A program made the translations under genes and the position numbers. Of a stretch of DNA of 64,000 nucleotides, positions 43,059 to 52,079 are shown in pieces. Source of the stretch: Myxococcales bacterium (GTDB lineage: Bacteria; Myxococcota_A; Polyangia; Nannocystales; Nannocystaceae); assembly GCA_020633315.1 (NCBI GenBank), contig JACKDV010000002.1, positions 372,001-436,000 on the forward strand. Reading direction: 5' to 3'. The notes beneath the pieces were generated by a model. It was not told the DNA's origin, did not search any database, and worked only from the letters and a program-made list of their open reading frames with translations. The stretch's first letter is position 1. Each line of letters starts with the position of its first letter.

Positions 43059-44722
43059 GGCAGGATGTCCGAGACCCGCAGCTCCCCGGGGCGGATGGTG
43101 CGGCGGACCACCGCGCGCGCGTGCTCCTCGGCGATGTCGATCGAGGCGGGCCGCCCGGGGGGATCGAGCGGCAGCACCAGGGTGAAGGTGGAGCCCTCGC
43201 TCACCACCGAGTCGGCCTCGAGGGTGCCGCCGTGGTGCTCGGCGATGCTGCGGGCGATGGCGAGGCCGAGGCCGGTACCCTTCTTGCGGCGGGCCTGGGT
43301 CCCGGCCTGCCGGTACTCCTCGAAGATCATGTCGAGCTCGTCGGCGTCGATGCCCACCCCGGTGTCGATGCAGCGCAGCACCACCTGCTCGGCCCGCGAG
43401 TCGTAGGCGCAGCGCAGCACGATCTCACCCTCCTCGGTGAACTTGATCGCGTTGCTGATGAGGTTGTTGAGGATCTGGCCGATGCGACGGCGGTCGCAGA
43501 TGATCGCGGGCAGGCCCGGCGAGACCTCGGCGCGCAGCACCACCGGCCTGCCGCCGATCTGCGGCTGGTGGAAGTCGATCGTGCCCCGCACCAGCGCCCC
43601 CAGATCGCAGCGGGCGAAGGCCAGGCGCAGGTCGCCGGACTCGATCATCGAGATGTCGAGGATGTCGGTGATGAGCTCGAGGAGCTGCTCGCCGCCGGCG
43701 CGGATCAGCCGGACGTCCTCGGCCTGGGCCTCGGTGAGCGGCTTGGGCTGCCCCTCGAGCAGGAGCTGGGCGAAGCCCCCGATCACGTTGAGCGGGGTCC
43801 GCAGCTCGTGGCTCACCGCGTTGAGGAAGTCGGACTTGATCCGCTCGGCCTCCTGCGCCTGCTCGAGCACCGACTCGTAGCGGTGCAGGTCGTGGTCGAG
43901 GTGGCTGCGCAGCGCCTCGAGGTGGGCGAACAGCTCGCCCACCTCGTCGTCGCGCATCACCACGATGGGCGTGGCGGTGCCGGGGTCGAGCTCGGGATCG
44001 GCGGGCACGTCGATGCGGCGGGCCACCGACAGGATGTCCTGGCCCGGGCTCTGGCTGAGGCTCGAGCCGGCCAGCGCGGCCAGGGCGGGGAACACCAGCA
44101 GCCCCAGGCCGGGCAGCAGCAGGGTGAGGTCGAGGTGGGCGGGCGACTCGAGGCGATGGACGGCCACGCCCAGGGCGAGCACCGCGGCCGCGAACGAGGC
44201 CGAGGCCAGGATCCGCATGAAGCTGTGCTCGAGCAGCGGGGGCGGGGAGCCGCCGCGGGGCACCCGGCCCTCGGGGGCCCGGATGGCGGCCGCGTGCAGC
44301 AGGCGCTTGGCCGGGATCGACAGGATGTGGGCCGACGACCAGGTGGCGGCGGTGGCCGGCGCCACGGCGACGGTGAAGCCCAGCGGGTGCGCGTCGACCA
44401 GCTCGGAGGGCAGCAGCAGCAGCGCGAACACCAGGGTGGCCACCGGCGCCACGCTGCGCAGCGCGCTGGGGACCGCCCGCACCACGTCGGCCGGGTCGCC
44501 GTACTGGCTGCGCAGGTACAGGGCGCCGAGCTGGGCGAGCAGGGTGGCGAGGACGGCCAGGCTGACCACCTCGGGGCCCTGCGGCATCCCGGCCGGGCCT
44601 GCATCGATCAGCAGCCACAGCAGGCCGTGGGCCAGGCCCAGGTGCAGCAATCCCGCCCCGCCCACCACGGCCAGGGCGCGCACGAAGAAGTCCGAGCGCG
44701 ACTCGGGTGGGGCGGCACCCAT
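43055..44722 (-). CDS. Sensor histidine kinase
   Basis: 555 residues and the first gene of the operon. Several membrane helices (~12-220), a linker with a possible HAMP unit, HisKA with H305 in VSHELRTPLNV, and a full HATPase: NAIKFT, DTGVGID, FEEYRQ and GTGLGLAI. It should be an active kinase. There is no sensor domain of known type, so the signal is probably sensed by the membrane region. The stop overlaps the start of the second kinase gene (ATGA). Confidence 0.94.
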   Translation of the reverse strand: MGAAPPESRSDFFVRALAVVGGAGLLHLGLAHGLLWLLIDAGPAGMPQGPEVVSLAVLATLLAQLGALYLRSQYGDPADVVRAVPSALRSVAPVATLVFALLLLPSELVDAHPLGFTVAVAPATAATWSSAHILSIPAKRLLHAAAIRAPEGRVPRGGSPPPLLEHSFMRILASASFAAAVLALGVAVHRLESPAHLDLTLLLPGLGLLVFPALAALAGSSLSQSPGQDILSVARRIDVPADPELDPGTATPIVVMRDDEVGELFAHLEALRSHLDHDLHRYESVLEQAQEAERIKSDFLNAVSHELRTPLNVIGGFAQLLLEGQPKPLTEAQAEDVRLIRAGGEQLLELITDILDISMIESGDLRLAFARCDLGALVRGTIDFHQPQIGGRPVVLRAEVSPGLPAIICDRRRIGQILNNLISNAIKFTEEGEIVLRCAYDSRAEQVVLRCIDTGVGIDADELDMIFEEYRQAGTQARRKKGTGLGLAIARSIAEHHGGTLEADSVVSEGSTFTLVLPLDPPGRPASIDIAEEHARAVVRRTIRPGELRVSDILP

Positions 44723-44780
44723 CGAAACGAGGGTAACAGCAATGGCCCGCGGGGATCGGCGGGGCCTTCGAACGCGACGA

Positions 44781-44808
44781 GGGCCGCCGACCCGGGGGAC
44801 GGCGGCCC
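44781..44808 (-). terminator. Stem-loop between etfA and the kinase operon
   Basis: Perfect 9-bp stem (GGGCCGCCG / CGGCGGCCC) with a 10-base loop, 25 bases past the etfA stop on the minus strand and before the start of the first histidine kinase. It probably ends the etf transcript. No T-run. Confidence 0.6.
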
Positions 44809-44833
44809 TGCGCAGGCCGGCGGAAGGCTGGCG

Positions 44834-45808
44834 TCAGCCCGCCTTGCGGGCCTTGATGAGCTCGATGAGCTGGGGCACCGCGTCCTCCCACTTGGCGACC
44901 AGACCGTAGTCGGCCACCTGGAAGATCGGGGCCTCGGGATCCTTGTTGATCGCCACGATGGTCTTGCTGCCCTTCATGCCGGCCAGGTGCTGGATGGCCC
45001 CCGAGATGGCGACGGCGAAGTACAGGTTGGGGGCGACCACCTTGCCGGTCTGACCCACCTGCAGATCGGCGGGCACCATGCCCGCGTCGGTGGCGGCTCG
45101 GCTCGCGCCGAGGGCCCCGCCGAGCAGGTCGGTGAGCTCCTCGAGGACCTTGAAGTTGGCCCCTTCCTTCATGCCGCGACCACCCGAGACGACCACGTCG
45201 GCCTCGGTCAGCGCCGGGCGGGTGCTCTCGGTCTTGGAGATGCCGGCCACCTCGGTCCCGCGGCGGCTGATGGCTCCCACGGCCAGGGCGCTCACCGAGG
45301 CGGCCGCACCCCCGGCCTCGGCCGGGGCGAAGTCGCTGCCGCGAGCGGTGAAGCCATAGGGCGCGCCCTCGACCTCGAGCCGGGCGATGGCCCGGCCGGC
45401 CGAGATCTCGCGGGTGAAGGCGCCGGCGCCCGCCACCCCGGTGACCTCGGGAGCGACCGGGGCGTCGAGCAGGGCGGCGACGCGGGGCACCACCTCGCGC
45501 AGGGCCGAGCTGGCGGTGCCGCCGAAGGCGGTGGCACCCAGCTCGCGCACCGCAGCCACCACCGCGTCGGCCCACGCCTCGGCGGTGAAGGGCGACAGCT
45601 CGGCGTGCTCCACGGTGTGGACCGTGGTCGCGCCGAAGCCCGCGGTGGCCACGGCCTGGGCGGCCGCGCCGACCGAGGCGCCCAGCACCAGCAGGTGCAG
45701 CTCTCCGCCGATGGCCGTGGCGAGCTGCTGGCCCGCGGTGATGCCGGGGAGCGCCGAGGTCTTGGGCCCGGACGCGTCGGTTTCGACGATGACGAGTACC
45801 TTGCTCAT
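44834..45808 (-). CDS. etfA: Electron transfer flavoprotein, alpha subunit
   Basis: 324 residues. The N-terminal part is the ETF fold (MSKVLVIVETDA); the C-terminal FAD domain is clear: VVSGGRGMKEGANFKVLEEL, GASRAATDAGMVPADLQVGQ, YFAVAISGAIQHLAGMKGSK and VAINKDPEAPIFQVADYG. With EtfB it takes electrons from acyl-CoA dehydrogenases in beta-oxidation. The ATG overlaps the stop of etfB (ATGA). It matches the fad operon in function, though 24 kb away. Confidence 0.97.
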   Translation of the reverse strand: MSKVLVIVETDASGPKTSALPGITAGQQLATAIGGELHLLVLGASVGAAAQAVATAGFGATTVHTVEHAELSPFTAEAWADAVVAAVRELGATAFGGTASSALREVVPRVAALLDAPVAPEVTGVAGAGAFTREISAGRAIARLEVEGAPYGFTARGSDFAPAEAGGAAASVSALAVGAISRRGTEVAGISKTESTRPALTEADVVVSGGRGMKEGANFKVLEELTDLLGGALGASRAATDAGMVPADLQVGQTGKVVAPNLYFAVAISGAIQHLAGMKGSKTIVAINKDPEAPIFQVADYGLVAKWEDAVPQLIELIKARKAG

Positions 45809-46632
45809 AGGACCTTGGCCTCCGAGGCGAGCTTATCGACCAGCGCCTGGGCGGAGTCGACGATCTGGCCGGCCGCGCGGGCGGGCGGCGGGGTGATCTC
45901 CGCGTAGCGGAGCTTGGCGGTGGGCTCGACGCCCAGGTCGGCCGGCGAGTAGGCGTCGACCTTCTTGCGCTTGGCCATGGTGATGCCGCGCAGCGACGCG
46001 AGGCGGGCCCCCTCCTGATACTTGTGATCGTCGGGGGAGGCGCCGTTGTGGACGCTGGTGGGCAGCACGATCCGCAGGTCGACCGAGATCACCGCGGGCA
46101 GCGGCAGGTTCTTGGTCTCCACGCCGTCGTCCACCTCGCGCGCCACCGACAGCGAGCCGGCGGCGGAGTCCCAGCGCAGCGTGGCCGCGAACGCGGCCTG
46201 CGGCAGGTCGAGCAGCCCGGCCACCCGCTGGGCGACCTCGTTGCTCTCGGTGTCCTGGGACAGCTTGCCCGCGATGAGCAGGTCGCAGCCCTCCTTCTTG
46301 AACACCGCGGCGATGAGCTTGGCCACGGTCTGGCTGTCCATGGCGGTGTCGTCGGCCTCGACGACGATGCCGCGGTCGGCCCCCATGGCGAGGAACTGTG
46401 TGATGTGCTGGCGCTGACCCTTCGGGCAGATGCTGAGCACGACGACCTCGGCGAGGCGCGCCTTCTTGTCGCTGACGTTCTCGGCCAGGCGCAGCGCGGT
46501 CTCGACGGCATACTCGTCGAACGCGTTGGGCACCCACTTCGAGGACGAGGTGTCGATCGCGCCTCCCGCGATCTTCAGGTTCTCGTCCGGATCGGGGATC
46601 CGCTTGACGGTGACCAGGATTTTCACCGGCAC
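45805..46632 (-). CDS. etfB: Electron transfer flavoprotein, beta subunit
   Basis: 275 residues from GTG 46632, with AAGGAG directly upstream at a usual distance. MPVKILVTVKRIPDPDENL, the WVPNAFDEYAVETALRL segment and the nucleotide-site loop MGADRGIVVEADD mark the family. It pairs with the alpha subunit, coupled by overlap. The AMP-site motif lies in AGKLSQDTESNEVAQRVAG. Expression: the divergent DsbA-like gene shares the 145-base upstream gap. Confidence 0.97.
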   Translation of the reverse strand: MPVKILVTVKRIPDPDENLKIAGGAIDTSSSKWVPNAFDEYAVETALRLAENVSDKKARLAEVVVLSICPKGQRQHITQFLAMGADRGIVVEADDTAMDSQTVAKLIAAVFKKEGCDLLIAGKLSQDTESNEVAQRVAGLLDLPQAAFAATLRWDSAAGSLSVAREVDDGVETKNLPLPAVISVDLRIVLPTSVHNGASPDDHKYQEGARLASLRGITMAKRKKVDAYSPADLGVEPTAKLRYAEITPPPARAAGQIVDSAQALVDKLASEAKVL

Positions 46633-46777
46633 TTCTCCTTCAGGTACGGTTGGAAGCTGTCCGGGCGGGCTTATCTCGTGGGCCGGGCGGCCCTGTCAAC
46701 GCGAGGAAAGTCCGGGGCGGGACGGGCGCAGGGCCGCCTTGCGACCGCTGGCGCGCCTGCGCTACCGTTCCGGCCTC

Positions 46778-47767
46778 TTGCGACGCGTCACTCAGCTCCT
46801 GATGGGCGTCTGGGTCGGTGGCTTGGTGGCCTGTAGCCCCGCTTGCACCCCGCCCGAGGCCAAGTCTCCGGGAACCGACGAGCCGCGCGGCCCCAAGGAG
46901 GACGGCGGCTCCAAGCGCTCGGGCCCCGGCGTGGGTCAGAAGGCGGCTGCGATCGCCGAGCACGAGAAGAAGCGCAGCGAGCTCCCCGACGGCGACATGA
47001 TCATGGAAGCCCCGGGGGTCGACATCGGCGGGCTCTCCGAGGCCCAGCGCGGCGTGTTCTTCCAGATCATCAACACCGAGCCCAGCGCCTGCGACAAGCC
47101 GCACAGCATGGCGCGCTCGCTGAAGGACGACCCCGACTGCCACGACTCCAAGCTGGTCGCGCAGTTCGTGTCCGACGCGCTCGGCTCGGGGGCGGCCACC
47201 TCGGCCGTCAAGCAGGCGGTCCCCGAGGTGGTGGCGGCGCTGCGGCCCCGCGAGATCAACACCGAGGGACGCCCCGTCTACGGCTCCGAGCAGGCCCCGG
47301 TCACGGTGGTGGTGTTCGCCGACTTCCAGTGCCCGCACTGCCGCGCCGAGGCGCCGGTGCTGCGCAAGGCCATCGACAGCTTCCGCGGCCGCGCCAAGCT
47401 CGTCTACAAGCACTTCACCATCACCAACCACGACCGCGCCAAGGCGGCCGCGATCGCGTCGGAGGCCGCGCTCGAGCAGGGCACGGCCAAGTTCTGGAAG
47501 ATGCACGACCTCATCTTCGAGAACCAGATGGACCTGAGCGACGAGCAGCTCTACTCCTTCGCCGAGCAGATCGGGCTCGACATGGCCAAGTTCAAGGCCT
47601 CGTACACCGCCAAGAAGGGCAAGGCGGTGGTCGAGGCCGACAAGGCCGAGGGCGAGGAGCTGGGCATCGGCGGCACGCCGGCGGTCTTCGTCAATGGGCG
47701 CGAGGTGATCCCCGCGCTGTTCGGCGGCAGCGTGACCGCCTGGATCGACGACGCGCTCAAGCGCTAG
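46778..47767 (+). CDS. DsbA-like thiol-disulfide oxidoreductase lipoprotein
   Basis: 329 residues from TTG 46778, chosen because it gives a basic n-region (MRRVTQ) before the hydrophobic core and lipobox GLVAC; an ATG at 46802 would leave no positive charge. A Gly/Glu/Lys linker follows. The thioredoxin-like domain begins near residue 165 (VTVVVFADFQCPHCRAEAPV) with the CPHC active site and ends with GIGGTPAVFVNGREV, the cis-Pro loop. It acts on disulfides outside the inner membrane. The thrB gene begins 14 bases later. Confidence 0.9.
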   Translation: MRRVTQLLMGVWVGGLVACSPACTPPEAKSPGTDEPRGPKEDGGSKRSGPGVGQKAAAIAEHEKKRSELPDGDMIMEAPGVDIGGLSEAQRGVFFQIINTEPSACDKPHSMARSLKDDPDCHDSKLVAQFVSDALGSGAATSAVKQAVPEVVAALRPREINTEGRPVYGSEQAPVTVVVFADFQCPHCRAEAPVLRKAIDSFRGRAKLVYKHFTITNHDRAKAAAIASEAALEQGTAKFWKMHDLIFENQMDLSDEQLYSFAEQIGLDMAKFKASYTAKKGKAVVEADKAEGEELGIGGTPAVFVNGREVIPALFGGSVTAWIDDALKR

Positions 47768-47781
47768 GCGGTCGACTGGGC

Positions 47782-48732
47782 ATGGCCAAGCCGAGGCCCT
47801 GGATCGAGGCGTTCGCGCCCGCCACCGTGTCCAACCTGGGCCCGGGCTTCGACTGCCTGGGCCTGGCCGTGCGCAGCGAGGGTGACCGCGTGCGCGCGCG
47901 TCGGCGAGACGAGGCCGGGGTGGCGCTGCTCGAGGTGGAGGGCGACGGGGGCAAGCTGCCGCGGGAGATCGATCGCAACACCGCCACGGTGGCGGCCACG
48001 TGGTTGCTCGAGCGGCATGCGCCCGGGCGCGGGGTGGAGCTGATGCTGCACAAGGGCCTGCCGCTGGGCAGCGGCCTGGGCTCCAGTGGCGCGAGCGCTT
48101 GCGCGGCCGCGGTGGCCGTGGATGCGGCGCTCGAGCTGGGCCTGCCGGCCACCGTGCTGGTGGAGGCGGCCCGACACGCCGAGGGGATCGCCTGCGGCAC
48201 CCCGCATCCCGACAACGTCGCGCCGTGCATCGTGGGCGGCATCGTGCTGATCCCCGCCCTGGATCCGCTGCGGCTGGTCTCGCTGCCGGTGCCCGAGCGG
48301 CTGTGGCTCGCGCTGTACACCCCGGGGTGCTCGGTGGCCACCGCCGACGCGCGCGCGGTGCTGCCCGCTCGCGTGCCGCTGTCGGATACCGTCACCCAGG
48401 CCGCGCGCCTGGGGCTGCTGGTGCACGCGCTGCACGAGGGTGATCTGGCGCTGCTGGGCGAGGCGGTGGTCGACGACATCGTCGAGCCCGCGCGGGCGAG
48501 CCTGATCCCCGGCTACCTCGAGGCCAAGGCCGCGTGCGTGGAGGCGGGCGCGCTGGCGTGCAGCATCAGCGGAGCGGGGCCGACCACCTTCGCGCTCGCG
48601 GACGACGAGCTGCGGGCGCGCGCGCTGCTGGAGATCCTCGAGGAGGCCTACACCCACGCGGGGGTGCCGGGGCGCGGCTTCGTCGACGGGGTGGGGCCGG
48701 GCGCGCGGGTGACCACGCCTCGGCTGCACTGA
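47782..48732 (+). CDS. thrB: Homoserine kinase
   Basis: 316 residues. GHMP kinase motifs: PATVSNLGPGFDCLGLAV at the start, PLGSGLGSSGASACAAAVAV as the ATP loop, and CSISGAGPTTFAL near the end (motif 3). It phosphorylates homoserine on the threonine route. A near-identical copy of its 3' end appears at 51470-51591. It is 14 bases behind the DsbA-like gene, so possibly co-transcribed with it. Confidence 0.93.
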   Translation: MAKPRPWIEAFAPATVSNLGPGFDCLGLAVRSEGDRVRARRRDEAGVALLEVEGDGGKLPREIDRNTATVAATWLLERHAPGRGVELMLHKGLPLGSGLGSSGASACAAAVAVDAALELGLPATVLVEAARHAEGIACGTPHPDNVAPCIVGGIVLIPALDPLRLVSLPVPERLWLALYTPGCSVATADARAVLPARVPLSDTVTQAARLGLLVHALHEGDLALLGEAVVDDIVEPARASLIPGYLEAKAACVEAGALACSISGAGPTTFALADDELRARALLEILEEAYTHAGVPGRGFVDGVGPGARVTTPRLH

Positions 48733-48756
48733 CGGGGTGACGCCGCGAACCGACCG

Positions 48757-49869
48757 CTAGCTGCAGTCCGCTCCCACCACGAGCAACTGCACCGATCCCG
48801 CCGCGTCCTTCGGCCGCGTCAGTCGCAGTGAATAGCGGCCTGCCCGAAGGAACACCGGGACCTGCGGAATCACGAAGCCCATCGGCTGCTCGGATACGAT
48901 CGAGTCGCATCGCATCGAGCACTCCTCCACCAGGATCGAGTCACCGAGGGCGCTCTCGTCGGTGTAGGACACGAAGGTGTACTCGCCATCCTCGGGGACC
49001 TCGATCCCGATCGACTTCCAGATCTCGCCGTCCCGCGGCCCGATGGTGCTCGGGTCGTCGCAAGCGATCCTCTCCTCGATGGTGATCGCTTCGCTCCCGT
49101 CGCAGCGAGCTCGAAGGGCGGTGGGCTCGTCACACCCGTACAGAGGGTAGCGATAGTGTCGCTGGTCGCACTCCTCTAGCCCCTCGTACTCCTGTCGGAT
49201 CTCGTCGAAGCCTTCACCAGCGGCCTCCTCGAGGACCGCGATCGCCTCGGCGGCGCTCGAGAACGCATCGGTGCGGCGCAGCAGCGCCTCGGTGACCTGC
49301 GGCCCATGGCGGTCGTGAAGGAACGCCACGAAGTGTCCCGCCCGCGGGTACCAGCTCGTGGGCAGCCCGTCCTGCCCATTGGCGCTCTCGATCCCCTCGA
49401 GCAGATCGCCGTTCGACGTGACCCGCAGCGAGAACGGAGCATCGTCTCCGAAGACCTCGGCCGTCCCCTCCTCGAAGAACAGGTGGGAGAACCCCAGCCT
49501 GCCACGGACGCCGTGGACGAGCTCGTGCTCCTGCGGCACCACCAGCGAGTACACGCTGTCGTCGAAGGCACAGCCCAGCGTGTCCTCGTGCGGACAGAAG
49601 GTCTCCTCGCCCTCGGATCCGTGCACGTAGACCAGCGGCTCCTCGATCGGCACGCCCATCGTGCTTGCGACGAGGCTCACGTAGCGGTCCATGTACGGGA
49701 GCGTCCCGGCGCACGGCTCGTAGGCGCCGTCTTGCGGGGCATAGTCGAGGAAATCGCCGCTCCAGGTGATGGGCGGGATGTCGCGCGGTGAATCCTCTGG
49801 AGCGCAGGCGGCTACGGCGAGCAAGGCGGTGAGCGCCCACGGCGTCGTCGGGCTTCGCGGAGGCACCAT
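48757..49869 (-). CDS. Lipoprotein with HExxH zinc-peptidase motif
   Basis: 370 residues. Lipobox LLAVAAC (Cys22). HELVH at 115-119 is followed by FFEEGTAEVFG (Glu133/134 and Glu138), the spacing of gluzincins, so it is a probable zinc metallopeptidase. Cys pairs and a beta-rich C-terminal half (from ~residue 245) follow. The codon use is less GC-rich than that of its neighbours. A broken echo of its two ends sits at 51615-51730. The family is not recognised, and its activity is inferred from the motif only. Confidence 0.75.
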   Translation of the reverse strand: MVPPRSPTTPWALTALLAVAACAPEDSPRDIPPITWSGDFLDYAPQDGAYEPCAGTLPYMDRYVSLVASTMGVPIEEPLVYVHGSEGEETFCPHEDTLGCAFDDSVYSLVVPQEHELVHGVRGRLGFSHLFFEEGTAEVFGDDAPFSLRVTSNGDLLEGIESANGQDGLPTSWYPRAGHFVAFLHDRHGPQVTEALLRRTDAFSSAAEAIAVLEEAAGEGFDEIRQEYEGLEECDQRHYRYPLYGCDEPTALRARCDGSEAITIEERIACDDPSTIGPRDGEIWKSIGIEVPEDGEYTFVSYTDESALGDSILVEECSMRCDSIVSEQPMGFVIPQVPVFLRAGRYSLRLTRPKDAAGSVQLLVVGADCS

Positions 49870-49891
49870 CGCTTCCTCGATCTTGCCAGAC

Positions 49892-51196
49892 TCAATGCCA
49901 CTGCGCCGGCGCGAGGACCAGCGTCCAGTGACTACCGAGCTCGTCGTCGTAGCCGATCGTCAGCTCCGAGGAGGTCCAGCCGTCGAGCTCCCGGGTGAGG
50001 ACGAGTGTCGTCTCATTGGTCGCGGTGATGGCGCGGTGTATCCCTTCGGCATCGGCGCTGATCGCGTACCGTGCGGCTCCCGGTGGGATCGTGAGTGTGT
50101 CGGTCTGCGGGTCGAAGACCGCCGGCGTGCTGTCCCATAGCCGGACCTGGAAGTCATCCACGGCGAGGGCGTCGTCTGACGTTCCGACCTCCACTGGCGC
50201 AGCCGAGTGGGCCTCGAAGCTCTCCAGTGATCCCATTCCCGTGAGGTCGTCGATGAGCACTCTCATCGAGGAGCAACTGCCCGGCTGGCATCCACTGACC
50301 TCCGAGGAGAGCATGGCGATGCCTTCGATCTTCTCGTCGCCTAGCGGTGGCCCGTGAACGCTGGCGCTACCCATGACCAGGAAGACGATGGTCGAGCCCG
50401 GCTCGGGGTCGAGCTCGAGAAAGAGGACTCCGTCGTTGTCGTCGGCCGAGTTGCACTGGTCTGGCGTGCCGTCCAGCGGAAAGAGACCCGTCCAGTTGGC
50501 TTCCGACACGGTGATACGCACGTTGGTGACCAGGCCGTCGGGGTCGAAGGACCACACGCCCGTCTGGAGCAGCTCGCCGTACCGGATCCCGTTTCCATCC
50601 ATGTCGCAACCAGGAGGGATCGTTCCCACTCCGGTGTCCGTAACGAACGTGTTGAGGCAGTCCACTTGGTGATCACGGACATGGTCCGCGATCTTGTTGA
50701 TCGCGCCTCTCTTGATCGTGTCCTCGAAGGAGGCGCTACTGAAGGCTTCATCGGCGAAGTCACGTAGGTTCGGTTCCATTGACTTGCAGCCCTGCTCGAC
50801 GAGATCTGCGATGCAGTACTGCTCGTGCTCCTGCTCGCAATTCGGAATGGTCGTGTCGTACTCGGGGCAGCAGGCCATGACGTGAGGGGTCTCGTAGCTG
50901 TCCCCTTCGACACCTGGTCCAAAGACGAGCTCCAGGGAGTTGGTGGCCGGAGAATCAGGAAAATCACCTTCGATTACCGCCTCGATGGTGATGTTGCCTC
51001 CGCATTGGTATTTGTATCCGAATCGGTTGGGCGTGTTCTCCATGAGGCAAGTGCTGGTTGGGAAGGGCCCGCCTCCCGACTCGTCGGCCCCGTCGTCTCC
51101 CGCTTCGCCTGCGTCGTCGGTCGCGGTGACGATGACTGGCGGATCAGATCCTTGGCCGCTCTCACCACAAGCAGCGAGATTGCCCAAGAGGACCAA
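49892..51196 (-). CDS. Lipoprotein of unknown function, start uncertain
   Basis: 434 residues. It begins at TTG 51196 (MVLLGNLAAC) because a stop TGA lies two codons upstream in frame. This gives no basic n-region, although the lipobox NLAAC is good. An ATG at 51206 in another frame would give a more normal start, so a one-base frameshift near the start is likely. After a Gly/Asp linker there is a Cys-rich N half (CGGN, ACCPEYD, CEQEHEQYC), then a beta-rich region with an N-x-A-x-D-N-D-G-V motif. No family recognised. Third-position GC is lower than average. Confidence 0.65.
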   Translation of the reverse strand: MVLLGNLAACGESGQGSDPPVIVTATDDAGEAGDDGADESGGGPFPTSTCLMENTPNRFGYKYQCGGNITIEAVIEGDFPDSPATNSLELVFGPGVEGDSYETPHVMACCPEYDTTIPNCEQEHEQYCIADLVEQGCKSMEPNLRDFADEAFSSASFEDTIKRGAINKIADHVRDHQVDCLNTFVTDTGVGTIPPGCDMDGNGIRYGELLQTGVWSFDPDGLVTNVRITVSEANWTGLFPLDGTPDQCNSADDNDGVLFLELDPEPGSTIVFLVMGSASVHGPPLGDEKIEGIAMLSSEVSGCQPGSCSSMRVLIDDLTGMGSLESFEAHSAAPVEVGTSDDALAVDDFQVRLWDSTPAVFDPQTDTLTIPPGAARYAISADAEGIHRAITATNETTLVLTRELDGWTSSELTIGYDDELGSHWTLVLAPAQWH

Positions 51197-51469
51197 AGGG
51201 GGTCATGACCGTCGAGATTCGTGGGGCACCCCGATGCATGGTCGAGGCAAGGTGCCGATCGCAATGTTGGGTGCAACTGGTTTTCGGTCACCTCGGTCGT
51301 TCGTTGCATCGACGGGTCCGTCCGTCCGAGCGAAGCTCATCGACGGCGCGCAGGCCGAATCATGCGCAGTGAACGCGAGCTCATGATCGCTCGGGTCGCT
51401 CGCCCATCTCGGGTTTCCCGGTCGCCCGGCTCGCGCGTGCGAGGGGTCGAGCTCATGGCGGACTCGAGC

Positions 51470-51591
51470 ATCCCCGGCTACCTCGAGGCCAAGGCCGCGT
51501 GCGTGGAGGCGGGGGCGCGGGCGTGCCGGGGCGCGGCTTCGTCGACGGGGTGGGGCCGGGCGCGCGGGTGACCACGCCTCGGCTGCACTGA
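51470..51591 (+). pseudogene. Fragment of thrB 3' end
   Basis: Bases 51470-51513 equal 48505-48548 exactly (44 of 44), and 51523-51607 equal 48664-48748 exactly (85 of 85, running past the stop). Between them the original's 115 bases are replaced by nine. The fragment therefore carries the thrB stop codon (TGA at 51589-51591) but is out of frame after the deletion and has no start. Confidence 0.9.
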
Positions 51592-51614
51592 CGGGGTGAC
51601 GCCGCGACCGGCCG

Positions 51615-51730
51615 CTACTCGCAATCCTCTCCCACCACGAGTAGCTGCACCGATCCCGCTACCGGGCACACGCCGCAGCGAGCAGGACGATCAGCGCCCA
51701 CGGTGTCGTCACGCTACACGTAGGCACCAT
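51615..51730 (-). pseudogene. Remnant of the HExxH lipoprotein gene
   Basis: On the minus strand ATG 51730 reads a signal peptide nearly equal to that of the intact gene (TTPWAL and the lipobox Ala-Ala-Cys kept), then a TAG. In another frame the next bases read the intact gene's C-terminus (AGSVQLLVVG then a Cys and a stop). So the first ~22 and last ~16 codons remain, with more than 300 codons lost between. Bases are about 80% like the intact gene, more diverged than the adjacent thrB copy. Confidence 0.85.
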
Positions 51731-52079
51731 CGCTATCTCGATCTGGCGAGGTGGCATCGATCGCGGCGTCGAGCCTCGTGCTCGCGACCAAGGCTGCTTC
51801 GTGCCGGAGTCGACGAGCACGACGACGATGGGGCGCGATCGCGATCGCCAGCGTGGAAGGTCTTGCTCGAGCAGGCGCTGCTCGACGACGTCATGGAAAC
51901 CGTGAGGCGGGAGAGGGGCAGGGGAGGAATCCGAAACGGTCCATGAGCTACCTCACCGCTTCGGACGATTGTGCGACGGGGGGGACCGAACGGTCGCAGG
52001 ACATCACTGGATTCATCCCTTGCTCCTTGCGTGGTAGGTTGATCATCGCTCGTCACATCGAGCGAGGGGGGAAGTTGCC

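Larger units (their letters stand above)
51197..52079. other. 883-base region without an intact gene
   Basis: Between the lipoprotein ending its start at 51196 and the GTG at 52080 there is no complete gene. It contains a broken copy of the thrB 3' end (51470-51591) and of the ends of the HExxH lipoprotein gene (51615-51730). The bases 51200-51465 and 51760-52070 show no similarity to anything else here, nor a promoter I can name. The region seems to be the scar of a past duplication or insertion. Confidence 0.7.
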
